From positions 544,320,711 through 544,384,710 of the forward strand of contig NC_057861.1 in assembly GCF_019393635.1 (NCBI RefSeq): 64,000 bases of DNA. Reading direction: 5' to 3'. Made by a program: the position numbers and the translations under genes. Shown here one piece after another: positions 33,936 through 45,119 of this stretch (position 1 is its first letter; every line of letters begins with the position of its first letter). This DNA is from Dromiciops gliroides. Its lineage: Eukaryota; Chordata; Mammalia; Microbiotheria; Microbiotheriidae. The notes under the pieces are model-generated. The model was not told the origin of the DNA and ran no database searches. It saw only the letters and a program-made list of their open reading frames with translations.

Positions 33936-35089
33936 GGATGATATCTATAAAGTGTTTGTTTTTTGTTTATCCTTTTCTGTGTGTAGGGGAGGGGCAGGCA
34001 GGGTGGGATGGCTTATGTCTAGGGCCAGATTTAGGCTCAGGGCCTCCTGAGTCCAGGGATGGTGCTTTGTCAACTGTTAGCTAGCTGCCCCATGATGACA
34101 TCTTTAAAATAAAGTTAAGGGGTAATAGGAATGCACTGGAAGAAAGGGAAAGGTAGTGGTGGAATGGGGTAAAGTAGCTCACATAAAAGAAACAAGAAAA
34201 AGCTTATGGAGGGGAGGGGAAGATGGGGAAAGAATGGGGAGTGAGTGAGCCTTACTCTCATCAGAATTGGCTCAAAGAGGGAATACCATACACACTCAAG
34301 TGGGTATAATAATATATCTTGCCCTGAGGGAAAGTGGGAGGGGAAGGGGATAAAGGGGGAGAGGTGAAGGAAGGGAGGGCATATTGGGAGAGGGGTTAGT
34401 ACAAAGCAAAACTTTTGAGGAGGGATAGGGTGAAAGAAGATAGAAAATAGAGTAAATATTAAGGGGAGGGAATAGGATGGAAGGTAATACAGTTAGCAAT
34501 AGTAAGTGCGAAAGAATGATAAGCCAGATGCTATTAGAAGGACTTATGAAAAATGCAGTTCATCTACAGAGAAACAACTGATGGTATCTGAATAAAGATT
34601 GAAGTATATCTTTTTTGTTAGTTCCCCTTTCTAAAGTTATTTTGTCTGTTTTCTTTCATAGCCTGATTAATGTGGAGATGTTTTGCTTGACTGCACATGT
34701 ATAACATATTGAATTGCTTTATTTTTTAGGGAGGGATGGGAAGAAAATTTGGAACACATTGTTTAAAAATTTTTTTTACATGTAACTAGGGGAAAATGCT
34801 AAACAAATAATTTTTTTTTAAAAAAGAGCATGGATGTGAATCTATTATGTTGGGATAATCTCAAAAGATAAATGTTAGGCTGAAAAAGAGGGAAGCATTT
34901 GGAGAAAAGGAAAGGAAGGCAAATAATGATGCAAAATATCTCACATAAAAGAGGTAAGGAAGAGTTTTTATAATGATGGAGAAAATAGTAGGGCAGGAGA
35001 GAGAGCAACTCTTGAACTTCATTATTATCTGTACTGTTTCAAAAAAGAAAAATCCCGTATATTTATCTCTACACAAACATATACATGCA

Positions 35090-35126
35090 TATATATATAT
35101 ATATATATACAGTGTGTGTATATATG

Positions 35127-35158
<32 letters not shown>

Positions 35159-35168
35159 CTCACACACA
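35090..35168. repeat. (TA)n with TG/CA interruptions
   Basis: Two TA runs (35090-35110, 35134-35158) separated by CAGTGTGTGTATATATGTATG. Confidence 0.9.
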
Positions 35169-35325
35169 AAAACACATGTATACACACACTAATTTGAATA
35201 TAGCAATCTATTTTACTCAACAGTGAAGTAGGAAGAGAAGAGGCTAAGAGAAAGGGAGGGGGATAAGAAAGAGGACATATCAAGAGAGGCAGTGATCAGA
35301 AGCCAAAAAGAACATATAGGATAAA

Positions 35326-35360
35326 ATGAGAGAGAGAGAGAGAGAGGGAGAGAGAGAGGA
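35326..35360. repeat. (GA)n tract
   Basis: About 15 GA units with one GG interruption. Confidence 0.9.
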
Positions 35361-35720
35361 GGGAGTAAACATGATGGAGGTAAATACACACTTAGCAATC
35401 ATAACTGTGAATGGGATGAACACCCATAAAATGGAAGTGGGCAGCAGAATGGAGTAAAATCCAGGATCCAACAATATGCTGCTTACAAGAAACACACTAG
35501 AGCCAGAAAGACACACAGAATTAAAATAAGGGGCTAAAACAGAATCAATTATGCTTCAGCTGAAGTAAAAAAGGTAGAAATAGCAATCATGATCTCAGAC
35601 AAACCAAAAGCAAAAATAGACCTAATTAAAATAATCAATGAAACTGTATTTTGCTGAAAGGTACCATGGACAGTGAAGTAATATCAATACTAAATATATA
35701 TGCAACAAATGGCACAGCAT

Positions 35721-35875
35721 ATAAATTCTTTTTTTTTTGGTGAGGCAATTGGGGTTAAGTGACTTGCCCAAGGTCACACAGCTAGTAAGTGTTAAGTGTC
35801 TGAGGCCGGATTTGAACTCAGGTACTCCTGAATCCAGGGCTGATGCTCTATTCACTGCGCCATCTAGCTGCCCCA
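35721..35875 (-). repeat. Marsupial tRNA-derived SINE
   Basis: Antisense full length in the L1 endonuclease region. The flanks CAGCATATAAATT (35707 and 35875) are a 13-bp duplication. Confidence 0.92.
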
Positions 35876-36484
35876 GCATATAAATTAAAGTTAAATGAAT
35901 TATAGGAGGAAAAAGACAGTAACACAATACTAGTGGGGAACCTCAATTTACCTTTCTTAGAAGTAGATCAATCTAACTATAAAATAAATAAAAAAAGAAG
36001 TTAGGGAGATGAATAGGATTTTAGAAAAGTTTGACATGAGAGACTTATGGAGAAAATTGAATAGGAATAGAAAAATATATAACTTTTTCCCAGATGTAGA
36101 TGGCACTTTCACTAAAATTGATCAGGTATTAGGGCACATAAACTTTACAAACAAAGGCAGAAAAACAGAAATATTAAATGCATCCTTTTCAGATCATAAC
36201 ACAATAAAATTACATTCAGTAAAGGGTCTTAGAAGCAAAGATTAAAAATTAAATGGAAACTAATCTAATCCTAAATAATGATGGGTCAAAGAACAAATCA
36301 CAGAAATAATAATGTAATTTCATTAAATATTATGACAACAAAGAGACAATATACCAAAGTTTGTGGGATGTACCCAAAGAAGTACTTAAGGGAATTAAAA
36401 AAAATTTCTAAATGCTTAAATCAATAAAAAAAAAGAGAAAGAGGAGATCAACCCTTTGGACATATAATTTTTAAAAAACTAGAT

Positions 36485-36642
36485 GGCAGCTAAGTGGAGC
36501 AGTGGATAAAGCACCAGCCCTGGATTCAAGAGGACCTTAGTTCAAATCTGACCTCAGACACTTTACACTTACTAGTTGTGTGACCTTGGGAAAGTCATTT
36601 AACCCTCATTCCCCAGCCTCTCCCCCCCAAAAAAAAACCTAG
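36485..36642 (+). repeat. Marsupial tRNA-derived SINE, diverged
   Basis: Full length but with more substitutions than the others, followed by a C-run and A-run tail. Confidence 0.85.
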
Positions 36643-37061
36643 AAAAAGAATAAATGAAAAATCCCCATTTAAACAACAAAATAGAAATCTTGAAAATCAA
36701 AGGAGAGATTAATTAACTTGAAAGTAAAAAGTAAAAAAACCGAACTAACAAAACTAGGAGCTGGTTTTATTAAAAAAAAAAACCAATAAAATAGATAAAG
36801 CTTTGTTTAATTTGATTTTAAAGAGAAGAAAACCAAATTATCAGTATCAAAAATGAAAAGCATGAAGGCACTACCAACGAAGAAGATATTAAAGCAATTA
36901 TTAGGAGCTATCATGTCCAATTATGTGCCAATAAAACTGACCAATCTAAGTTAACTGGATAATTACAAAAATATAATTGATCATATTTACAGAAGAGGAA
37001 ATATAATATTTAAATAATCCTATCTTAGAAAAAAAATTGAACAATTCATAAACAAGTTTTT

Positions 37062-37208
37062 TGTTTTTTTTTAGTGAGGCAATTGGGGTTAAGTGACTTG
37101 CCCAGGGTCACACAGCTAGTAAGTGTTAAGTGTCTGAGGCCAGATTTGAACTCAGGTACTCCTGAATCCAGGGCCGGTGCTATATCCACTGTGCTACTTA
37201 GCTGCCCC
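37062..37208 (-). repeat. Marsupial tRNA-derived SINE
   Basis: Antisense full length, inserted in L1 ORF2. Confidence 0.9.
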
Positions 37209-37695
37209 TATAAATGAGCTCTTTAAGAAAAAAACTCCCAGGTCCAGATGAATTTACAAGTGAATTCTACCAAATGTTTAAAAAATAATTAATTCTACTA
37301 TAATACAAACTGTTTGGAAAATGGGTAAAGAAGGAGTCTTACCAATTTCCTTTTATGACACAAATACAGTTTTGATACCTAAAGCACAGAGTGCAAAAAC
37401 AGAGAACAAAAACTAGACATCAATTTCCCTAATGAATATTGGTGCAAAAAATTTAAATAAAAATACTAGCAAGGAGATTATAACACTATACCACAAAGAT
37501 CATACACTATGATTAGGTGGGATTTATACAAGGAATACAGGCCTGGTTCAACATTAGGAAAACTATAAGCAAAACAAACCATATCAATAACAAAGACAGA
37601 AATCATATGATTATATCAAAATATGCAGAATGACAAAATACAACACCCATTCCTATTAAAAACATGAGAAAACATAAGAATATATGGGGCTTTTC

Positions 37696-37972
37696 TTAAA
37701 ATGATAGTTGTTGTTGAGTCATTTCAGTCATGTCCAACTCTTCATGACCCCATTTGGGCTTTTCTTGGCAAAGATCCTGGGCTAGTTTGCCATTTCCTTC
37801 TCTAGCTCATTTTACAGATGAGAAAACTGAGGCAAACAGGGTTAAGTGACTTGCTTAGGGTTGCCCAGCTAGGAAGTATTTCAGCCCAGATTTGAACTCT
37901 TGAAGATATGTCTTCCTGACTTCAGGTCTAGCATTCTATTCACTGAGCCACTTAGCTGCACCCCCAAAATGA
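37696..37972 (-). repeat. CORE-type SINE with RTE-like tail
   Basis: Antisense: GTTGTTGTTGAGTCATTTCA and GTCCAACTCTTCATGACCCC (RTE-like end), then the CORE and the CACTTAGCTGC head. Confidence 0.8.
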
Positions 37973-38619
37973 TAATTAATATCTATTTAAAAACAAGAAG
38001 AAGCATTATTTGTAATGGGAATAAACTAGCAGCTCTCCCAATAAGATCAGTGGTGGAGCAATAATGTTTGTTATCACCATTATTATTAAATATTGTACTA
38101 GAAGTGCTTGCATTTTATATACTAGTTGGACCTTAGGGTCATTTGGAATGTGGAACTATCACTGCACATTCTACTTGGACATTTATAAATATATTATATC
38201 AGATTGGGTCTCTCTACTATAGTTTTATTTCAATTATTAATTAGTGGCATGTAGGTCATGCTAGAAAAATGTACACTTTGGCAGTTTTGATCATGTTGAT
38301 AAAGCATTGAATATAGGCCTTCTACTATGTGAGGGCTGATCTAGCTACGTTTGGAAATGGAATATACATGTAAAGTGCTTAGAAAACCTTAAAGCATTAT
38401 AAAAATGTTAATTATTACTTTCTGAAAAAGTTGTTCTTGAAAAGTCTTGACCACTAGATGATGAATCTTAATGTCCACAAAAACGTCTTAAAATCATCTA
38501 TTAAGGCAAACAAGGGCTGCCATTTGCAGTACTGCATAAAGTCCTGGTGCAGCAGCATCTCTGCCACTGAACTCATGGATCCTTTAAATAATGAAGTAAC
38601 ATCATTGCTTGCTCACTCC

Positions 38620-39045
38620 CACTCTTTCAATTTTACATTTTTTAAATTGCACAACTATGGGCAAATCACCTTCTGTCAACTTCAATTTCTCTACCTGAAA
38701 ATGAGGATAACACCTACTTCACAGGGTTCTTTAGAGGATCATATCAGATATTATACTTCACAAACTTTAAAGAACTATATAAATGCTAGCAATTAGGTGG
38801 CCCAGCAGATAGAGCACTAAGCCTGAAGTCAGGAAGACTAAGTTCAAATCCAGTCTCAGATATTTAGTAGCTGACTGACTCTGTATGAGTAATTTCATCA
38901 GTATCTTCATCAGTTTCCTGAAGTGCAAAATGTGGATAATAATGGCACCTATCTCACAGGATTATTGCGAAGATTAAATGAGATAATATATACAAAGATT
39001 TCTGCAAACTTTAAAATGCTATATAAATACTAGCTATTATGGCTA
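38620..39045 (+). repeat. Two head-to-tail MIR-type SINE fragments
   Basis: The first (to about 38790) has CTACCTGAAAATGAGGATAA and AACTATATAAATGCTAG. The second (38790-39045) restarts with AGGTGGCCCAGCAGATAGAG and ends AAATGCTATATAAATACTAG. Confidence 0.7.
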
Positions 39046-39149
39046 TTATAAATAATTTTGTATTAAGATATTTATAGTTTCTTTTCTCTAAAAGATTGCT
39101 TTTATCCCTATCCATGACAATAATAGACTATCTAATATCACGTTCACAT

Positions 39150-39330
39150 GATTTTTAATATAGCATTAAATTTTTTCCTAATTACATGTAAAGACAATTT
39201 TTAACATTCATTTAAAAATTTTTGAGTCCCAAATTTTCTCCTGCTCTCCCTCACCTACCATCTTCCTAAGAAAGTAAGCAATTTGGTATAGGTTATATAT
39301 GTGTAATCATCATATAATTAAAAAAAAATA
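39150..39330 (-). mobile_element. L1 3' UTR fragment
   Basis: Antisense copy of the L1 3' terminus (AATTACATGTAAAGACAATTTTTAACATTCA...CCCAAATTTTCTCC...GTAAGCAATTTGGTATAGG). Only the last 180 bp or so remain. Confidence 0.65.
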
Positions 39331-39338
39331 AAGAATTA

Positions 39339-39495
39339 GGGGCAGCTAGGTGGTGTAGTGGATAGAGCACAGGCCCTGGATTCAGGAGGATCTGAGTTCA
39401 AATCTGGCCTCAGACACTTTATACACTTACTACCTGTATGACCCTGGGCAAGTCACTTAACCCCAATTGCCTCACCAAAAAAAAAAAAAAAAAGA
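39339..39495 (+). repeat. Marsupial tRNA-derived SINE
   Basis: Full length with an A16 tail. AAAGAAT is repeated at both ends. Confidence 0.9.
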
Positions 39496-39579
39496 ATCAG
39501 CAGTCTGATTTGCTTTAGTATTCAAAATAAGAGGTAAAAATTGTCAAGGAATTATTCTTCATCTGACCTGAATAATGAA

Positions 39580-39800
39580 TATCCCATTGTACCCCATGAA
39601 AGGGGCATTGTCACTGATGTTCTGGATCTGAGGTCTGAAGACTTTTGTTCAAATGCTATCTTTGCTTGCTGGGACCTCCCCCTACCCTTCCCCAAGTTAC
39701 TTACCTTCACCAGGGCACAGTTTCCTCATCTATTAAATTAGGAGCTTGGACTAGATTGCTAGGGCTCTTTTCAGCTCTAAATTTATTATCCTATGAGTTT
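39580..39800 (+). repeat. MIR fragment
   Basis: CAGTTTCCTCATCTATTAAA and GGAGCTTGGACTAGATTGCT are the sense MIR 3' half. The 5' half is weak. Confidence 0.6.
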
Positions 39801-40540
39801 AGGGCATTTAAAAATAGCTAAGACAGGGTATGTGGCTAGGTTGCTAATTAGTAGTCTTCAATTTAGGGGTTGAAACTGGTTGCTTTTTTCTTTGGCTCTC
39901 TAACATACAGACAGAGCTTAAAGAAGACAGTTATTTCAGCAAAAAAAAAAAAGTGGGACTTGGAGGAAACTGGAAATATTACCAGCAATTTCACTTCCAT
40001 GATCACAATTGGGGCTGCAGAGAGGTTTTGAAAAGCCTGGCAAAATGAGCACTATGGCAACTTCCGAGAGTGACATAGGAAGTCACAACTGTGGACAGAG
40101 CTGCTATCCTCCCTGCTTTGTGTTCCTAGGATGGGCACATGTAAGCTAGCTCTGTATGACTGGCATTCTATTACATGCACTGAAATATGTGATGGGAGAA
40201 TATTGAGAGGTTAGGTATATGAATAGTCATCCACTTTATTTTGTGCTTCATACTTGTTGGTTCTTTACGTTCCTTGAATGCATTACTGAAGAAGCAGGTG
40301 GTTAGCATTTGTGTGGCAGACACTTGCTTAGCTCATAGTTAAGTGTTTTCAAGAATTCAACTCTAGTCAAATTCCCAAAGTTAAGGTAACACTACAATTG
40401 GTTAGAGATAGCTTACATGAACTGATGACAGACTGTGTACCCCATCTTCTTTTTCAGTAAAATTAGGGCTAAGGAATTCCTGGGAATAACATGCACTTCA
40501 AGGGACCCCACAGAGAAAGTTTGTGTGCAAGCTGTAGTAC
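39801..40540. other. Unique part of an ABCA intron
   Basis: No repeat recognised downstream (minus sense) of the 40731-40541 exon. An A11 run lies at 39941. Confidence 0.5.
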
Positions 40541-40731
40541 CTGGGAAGGCCACCATGACGTATTCCTTGAAACGTTCCAGCTCTGTCTCCTTACTATTCC
40601 TCTTGATCTTGGCCACTAGGGTATATCCCTTGCTAAACTTGTTCTTGAGATACTGAGGACTGCCTAGGCACTGTAGCTTCCCATTTGCCATGATGGATAG
40701 TCTAGTGCACAGCATCTCACATTCCTCCATG
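40541..40731 (-). CDS. ABCA exon: end of NBD2 and regulatory segment
   Basis: 191 bp, entering with one base and leaving with one. The acceptor is GTCTCCCCAG before 40731 and the donor is TCCCAG/GTACTA at 40540. The first base completes the Ser of the H-loop. The product reads MEECEMLCTRLSIMANGKLQ, then CLGSPQYLKNKFSKGYTLVA and ends VMVAFPG. MEECE.LCTRL.IM..G...CLGSPQ.LK.KF is diagnostic of the ABCA family after NBD2. The reading frame runs on past the donor to a stop, but that extension does not look like the family. Confidence 0.94.
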
Positions 40732-41149
40732 CTGGGGAGACAAAAAAGATCAAGGCTAGATTCCTATTCAATGGGAAGTCTGGGGCTCAGACATAGACAG
40801 GGGTTATGTTTGATCTCTGGAGAGGCCAGGCTTGGTATTGCAAGGTACCCAGGACCAGGAGCATGACTAGGGAACAGATGTTCTCAGTATCAGTGTGTTT
40901 AGCACTGAAAGGAAGGGGCAGATGAATAAATTTGCCATGGAAACTTCTCTTCAGATTCCCTCTGTTCCAAGTTCTAGAGACCACAGCCCAGTGACCCACA
41001 TCTAAGTAACCTGATGTACTCCTTCTGTCAGAATGTTCTTTCTCCCGGTGATCTTAAGGACTCCAGGAATGACATCAATCCATGTTTTTGGCCTTAGTAA
41101 AGTACCCATCATCTCCACTATAGCACCTGAACAAGGGATTGGTCCACAC

Positions 41150-41320
41150 CTATGGGAGCTCAGGACAATGGCTTTCCCAGATTCACGGGTCCGTGTTACC
41201 AAGTCCCAGAGTAGACGTCGGGCCACAGGATCCATGCCAGTGGATGGTTCATCCAGGAAGATGATTGATGGAAATCCAACTAGGGCAATAGCATTGCTCA
41301 GCTTCTGCTTAGTGCCACCA
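41150..41320 (-). CDS. ABCA exon: NBD2 signature, Walker B and D-loop
   Basis: 171 bp, entering with one base and leaving with two. The acceptor is CCTCATGGAG before 41320 and the donor is CCCATAG/GTGTGG at 41149. The product is (S)GGTKQKLSNAIALVGF, then IIFLDEPSTGMDPVARRLLW and ESGKAIVLSSH(S). It carries the ABC signature in its ABCA form, with Thr where most ABCA3-like proteins have Asn (SGGNK). It also carries Walker B with the catalytic Glu (FLDEP), the D-loop and the H-loop His. All catalytic residues are present, so ATP hydrolysis should be possible. Confidence 0.95.
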
Positions 41321-41944
41321 CTCCATGAGGAATGAAGCAAAAAGGCGGGTGGAAGGGAAATAGAGAAAAGAGATTGTAAATGGCAGTAATTCACAGGGAA
41401 TCCTTTCCAAAGTCCTAAGGGACACAGTAACAGGCATGATGTGATGTGAATCTAACAAAAACAGCAAACTGCAATCTATCCTTTTTGTTTGCCAATATTT
41501 TCATTTGAAATGTCAAGAACTGTACCCTACTTTGTACCTGACCCTGGAATGAATATCTTTGACACTGTATAGTTTGAGATGTATGTAGACATTGAGATTG
41601 TTAATAAACATTTTTAAACATTATGTGATAAACACTGTTCTAAGTACTGAGCATATGAGAAGTGATAGCTGCTGGGGCTCCCTTGGGTGTTTCCAAATGA
41701 TGGAAATAATCCTCTAGGCCTGCCAAGCTCTTGGTCTTACACCAGCAACTGATATAGTATTATAATCATCAACATCCACATGAAAGTCAGAGAACAATCA
41801 TGAAGTAGCAATGCAATTTTATTGCAGTTGCTTCTGGAAGAAAATAAAAACTCCATTTCTGATATTACTTCTCAGCAGTCCTGCTTCATCACTAGCTTTT
41901 AAAGGTTGGAGGTGCTAACTGATCAAAGTTATGATTGTCCTTTT

Positions 41945-42028
41945 TTCTGTGTCTGAGGACAAATTTGAATTCAGGTCTTCATGACTCTAGGGCTGGTGTT
42001 CTACCCACTGTGCCACCTAGCTGCCCCT
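41945..42028 (-). repeat. Marsupial tRNA-derived SINE, 5' half
   Basis: Antisense head segment only (GGGGCAGCTAGGTGGCACAG on the minus strand to the TCAGACACA point). Lies in ABCA intron sequence. Confidence 0.75.
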
Positions 42029-42626
42029 TATTGTTCTTTTAAGAAACTTCTTAGCACATGGTCAAAACTGCCAATGGGCCTTAGATCAGTGTGGCCATTA
42101 CTGGAGAAGGGGTAATGGAAGGAGGTCACTATAATGGATTATTTCTTATACTTGCTCATATATTTAATGACCTTGAGAAGGATAAAACCTGCCATTATTA
42201 CAGAGAGGCAGCAAAAGAGGGGAGCAGCTGAAAACAAAGCTGAATTAGAAATTATAAATGACTGTGGAAAAAAAAAGCTGCCCTGCTGTACTTGAAAGCA
42301 ACACAAGAAAAAAAAGATGTTTTTCTCAGGATATAAAAGCCCTCTAAAATGCTTATTTTAGAAGAATTCTCCCTTTTGAATTTCCTCCCATAAAGAGTTA
42401 GATAAGGTCCAGGATATTATTTCTTAACTAATCTTCATTGTCTTTAGATATCTCTCAATAGCTGCCAAGGTATCTATCACCATACTGTCCAAGGGAAGGC
42501 TACCTGCATGGATTATATGGCCAAAGTGTTTGTACCTCAAATTGCTTGATGAGGATCCTTCAGATGAGAACTGTTTTCATTCATACGGAAAATTTCATGG
42601 GAAAGAGTGCCTGGAAGAAGTCTCAC
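42029..42626. other. Unique ABCA intron sequence
   Basis: Between a SINE remnant and the Q-loop exon; no feature seen. 41321-41944 is likewise plain intron. Confidence 0.5.
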
Positions 42627-42814
42627 CTATAGGTCTCTATAAGCTTGTCTGAATGTAGCTCCATTAGTAGTATCTTAAGAATCTGTTCCACAGTCTCTTG
42701 GATATGAGTCTCAGGGATTCCTCGGAGCCGAGCATACATGATTAATATCTCCCTCCCTGTCATATGGTGCAGAAGAGCATTAACTTGTGGACAGTAGCCA
42801 ACTATCTTTCTCAC
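42627..42814 (-). CDS. ABCA exon: NBD2 with Q-loop
   Basis: 188 bp, 62 codons plus two bases. The acceptor is TTTATTTCAG above 42814 and the donor is TATAG/GTGAGA at 42626. The product opens [20 protein letters not shown], holding the Q-loop glutamine that senses the gamma phosphate. It continues [17 protein letters not shown] and ends near DKLIETY. The family pattern is YCPQ(F/V)(D/N)ALL(D/H)HMTGRE followed by YARLRGIPE. The split codon (AG + T) restores the Ser of the signature motif in the next exon. Confidence 0.94.
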
Positions 42815-43184
42815 CTGAAATAAAAGGATAGTCTCAGGTAGTAAATCCAAGTCAAAGGCTTGGGCTTAATGAGAAAATCACATTGTTCAGGTTAATATAA
42901 ACACATATAAGGCTAACGCTGTAAAAATGTTCCCAATGGGATACAATTCAACTCATTAAGTGATTATTGAGCACCTTCTATGGGCAGAGAACTATTTTAG
43001 GAGATAACTGTTTAAAAAACAAAAAACAAACCCACCACAACTTCATTCCTTATTGTCAAGGAACTTGTAGTCTTCTAGGAGCAGGGAGAAAAAAATAAAA
43101 TTCAAATAGTTTTATAGACTACGTGTCAGGTAATAGAGCTACAAGAGATAACTGTGGACAGGGAAAAAAGACACTTATTTCTCT

Positions 43185-44990
43185 GTTTTTTTTAAAAAAT
43201 ATTTTCAACTAAAAATACTCTCCATCCCTATAGTCCCTCCTCCACTTTTTGAAAGAACAAGAAATACAATACTGAATACTCATATGAAGTCATATGAAAC
43301 ATATTTCTACATTGACCATGTTGTGGGGCAGGGGGAAGCTAAAAAATAAAAGGGAAAAAGGGATGTTTCAATCTGTACTCTGAATTTACCAGTTGTCTCT
43401 CTGGAGGTGAGCAGCATTCTTCAACGTAAGACCCTATATTGATCAGAGTAGCTAAATCTTTCAGTTGATTATTTTTACAATACAATTTTTAGAACATAAT
43501 ATTTTTACAAAATACCTCTGTAGAAGGCCTTTACTCCCTCTTCTCCCACTCTCCTCCCACTTACAAATGCCTTCCCCTTCACGTGTTATTGTGCACATTG
43601 TTCTCCTGCTCCTGTTCACTTTACTTTGCAATCGGTTCTTGTCTTTCCAGATTTTTTTGAAACTGTCTCCCCTTCATCATTTCTTACAGCACAATAGTAC
43701 TCCATCACAAACATATATCCACAGTTGTTTTAATTTTCATTTCTCTAATTATTAGTGATTTAGACCATTTTTTCATATGATTATTTATTGCTTTGATTTC
43801 TTCTTTTGAAAACTGCCTGCTCATACCCTTTGACCATTTATTAACTGATGAATAGTTCTTATTTTTATAAATTTGGATCAGTTCCCTATATATTCAAGAA
43901 ATGAGACCTTTATCAGAGAAATCCAATGTACAATTTCCCTACAATTTTCTGCTTTTCTTCTAATTTTTGTTGATTTTGAGCTAAATCTTTTAAATTTAAT
44001 GTAATCAATTATTTATTTTACCGCCTATGATCCTTTCTCTTGTTTAGTTATTAACCCTTCCCCTATCCATAGATTTTACAAGTATTTTTTTCTGTGCTCC
44101 CCTAACTTGCTTATGACATAACCCTTTACATGTAAATAATTTACCCATTTTGCACTTATCTTGGTACACAGTATAAGATGTTGGTCTATGCCTAGTTTTT
44201 GTCATACTGCTTTCCAGGATTTCCAGCAATTTTTATCAAATAGTGAGTTCTTGCTCCAATCAATTCAGTTGATCAAATACTAGGTTAATGTGGTCATTTA
44301 TTTCTGTATATTGTGTAACTAATCTATTCCATTCATCAACCATTCTCTTTCTTAGCCAGTACCAGATTATTCTGATGGTTACTGTTTTGTAGTATAGTTT
44401 AAGATCTGGTGCTACTAAGCCTCCTTCATTTACATTTTCCATTGATTCCTGTTATATTTTTGAGCTTTTGTTCCTCTAGCTGTTTTACTACTTTTTCTAG
44501 CACTATAAAATAATTCCTTGGTAGTTTGATTTGAATAGCACTGAATAAGTAAACTGATTTAAATAGTACTATCATTTTTATTATATTGGCTTAGCCTACT
44601 CATAATCAATTAATATTTTCCCATTATTTATATTTGTCTTTACTTGTATGGAAAGTGTTTTGTTATTTTGTTTATATAATTCCTGGTAGGTAGTTCAGAT
44701 AGTCCAGGTAATTCCTGGCAGGTAGGCTTCCAAGCATTTTATAATATCTGTAGTTATTTTAAATGGAACTTTACTTTGTGTCTCTTCCTTCAGGACTCTG
44801 TTGGTAACATAAAGAAATTCTGGTGATTTATGTCTTTTTAAAAAAATTCTGCAACTTTGCTAAAGTTTCTCATTGTTTCTACTTGTTGATTCTCTTGAAT
44901 TCTCTAAGTATACCTTCACATAATCTGTAAAAAACCCAACAGTTTGGTTTCCTCACTGCTTTTTTTTTGTTTGGTTTTTAAAAATTATTT
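43185..44990 (-). mobile_element. L1 ORF2 C-terminal half and 3' UTR
   Basis: The minus-strand translation in pieces shows GGLVAPDLKLYYKTVTIRII and WYWLRKRMVDEWNRL, which match the human L1 ORF2 block GGLTLPDFKLYYKA..WYW. The 3' UTR runs to a T-rich start near 43185. It lies in the 14-kb intron of the ABCA gene, in the same orientation as that gene. Confidence 0.82.
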
Positions 44991-44999
44991 ATTTATAAC

Positions 45000-45117
45000 T
45001 TTTTTTTTTTGCAGGGCAATGAGGGTTAAGTGACTTGCCCAGGGTCACACAGCTAGTAAGTGTCAAGTGACCGAGGCCAGGGCTGGTGCTTTATCCACTG
45101 TGCCACACAGCTGCCCC
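45000..45117 (-). repeat. Marsupial tRNA-derived SINE, internally deleted
   Basis: Antisense, missing the central CAAATCC block; T10 run at its start. Lies between an L1 and an RTE relic. Confidence 0.85.
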
Positions 45118-45119
45118 TA

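Larger units (their letters stand above)
31807..34825 (+). mobile_element. HAL1-like L1 (ORF1 only) with intact target-site duplication
   Basis: GAGCATGGATGTG occurs at 31794-31806 and again at 34826-34838. Between them lie an L1 5' UTR (start GGGGTCAGAGTCAAGATGG), ORF1 pieces at 32760-33631 (coiled coil, then FKYCGATVRIT and WDFNEKEDFQAF blocks), a spacer and the L1 3' UTR. ORF2 is absent. Two later SINEs are inside (31990, 33815). The spacer passes into the 3' UTR at the same point as in the element at 1232. ORF1 is broken by a few stops only. Confidence 0.85.
34850..38090 (+). mobile_element. L1 relic with ORF2 endonuclease and part of RT
   Basis: ORF2 starts near TAACTGTGAATGGGATGAAC (35403). 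Endonuclease blocks are seen at 35450-36245 (MNRILEKFDMRDLWRKLN, KIDQVLGHINF, SFSDHNT), and RT-region fragments run to 38090. It is broken by SINEs at 35728, 36485, 37062 and 37696 and by many stops. The HAL1-like element 31807-34825 landed immediately upstream of, or in, its spacer. Confidence 0.8.

Noticed and set aside
40413..40540. Extension of the ABCA exon frame past its splice donor
   Set aside because: The family sequence stops at AFPG and resumes at 29765; the extension has no likeness and ends at a stop.
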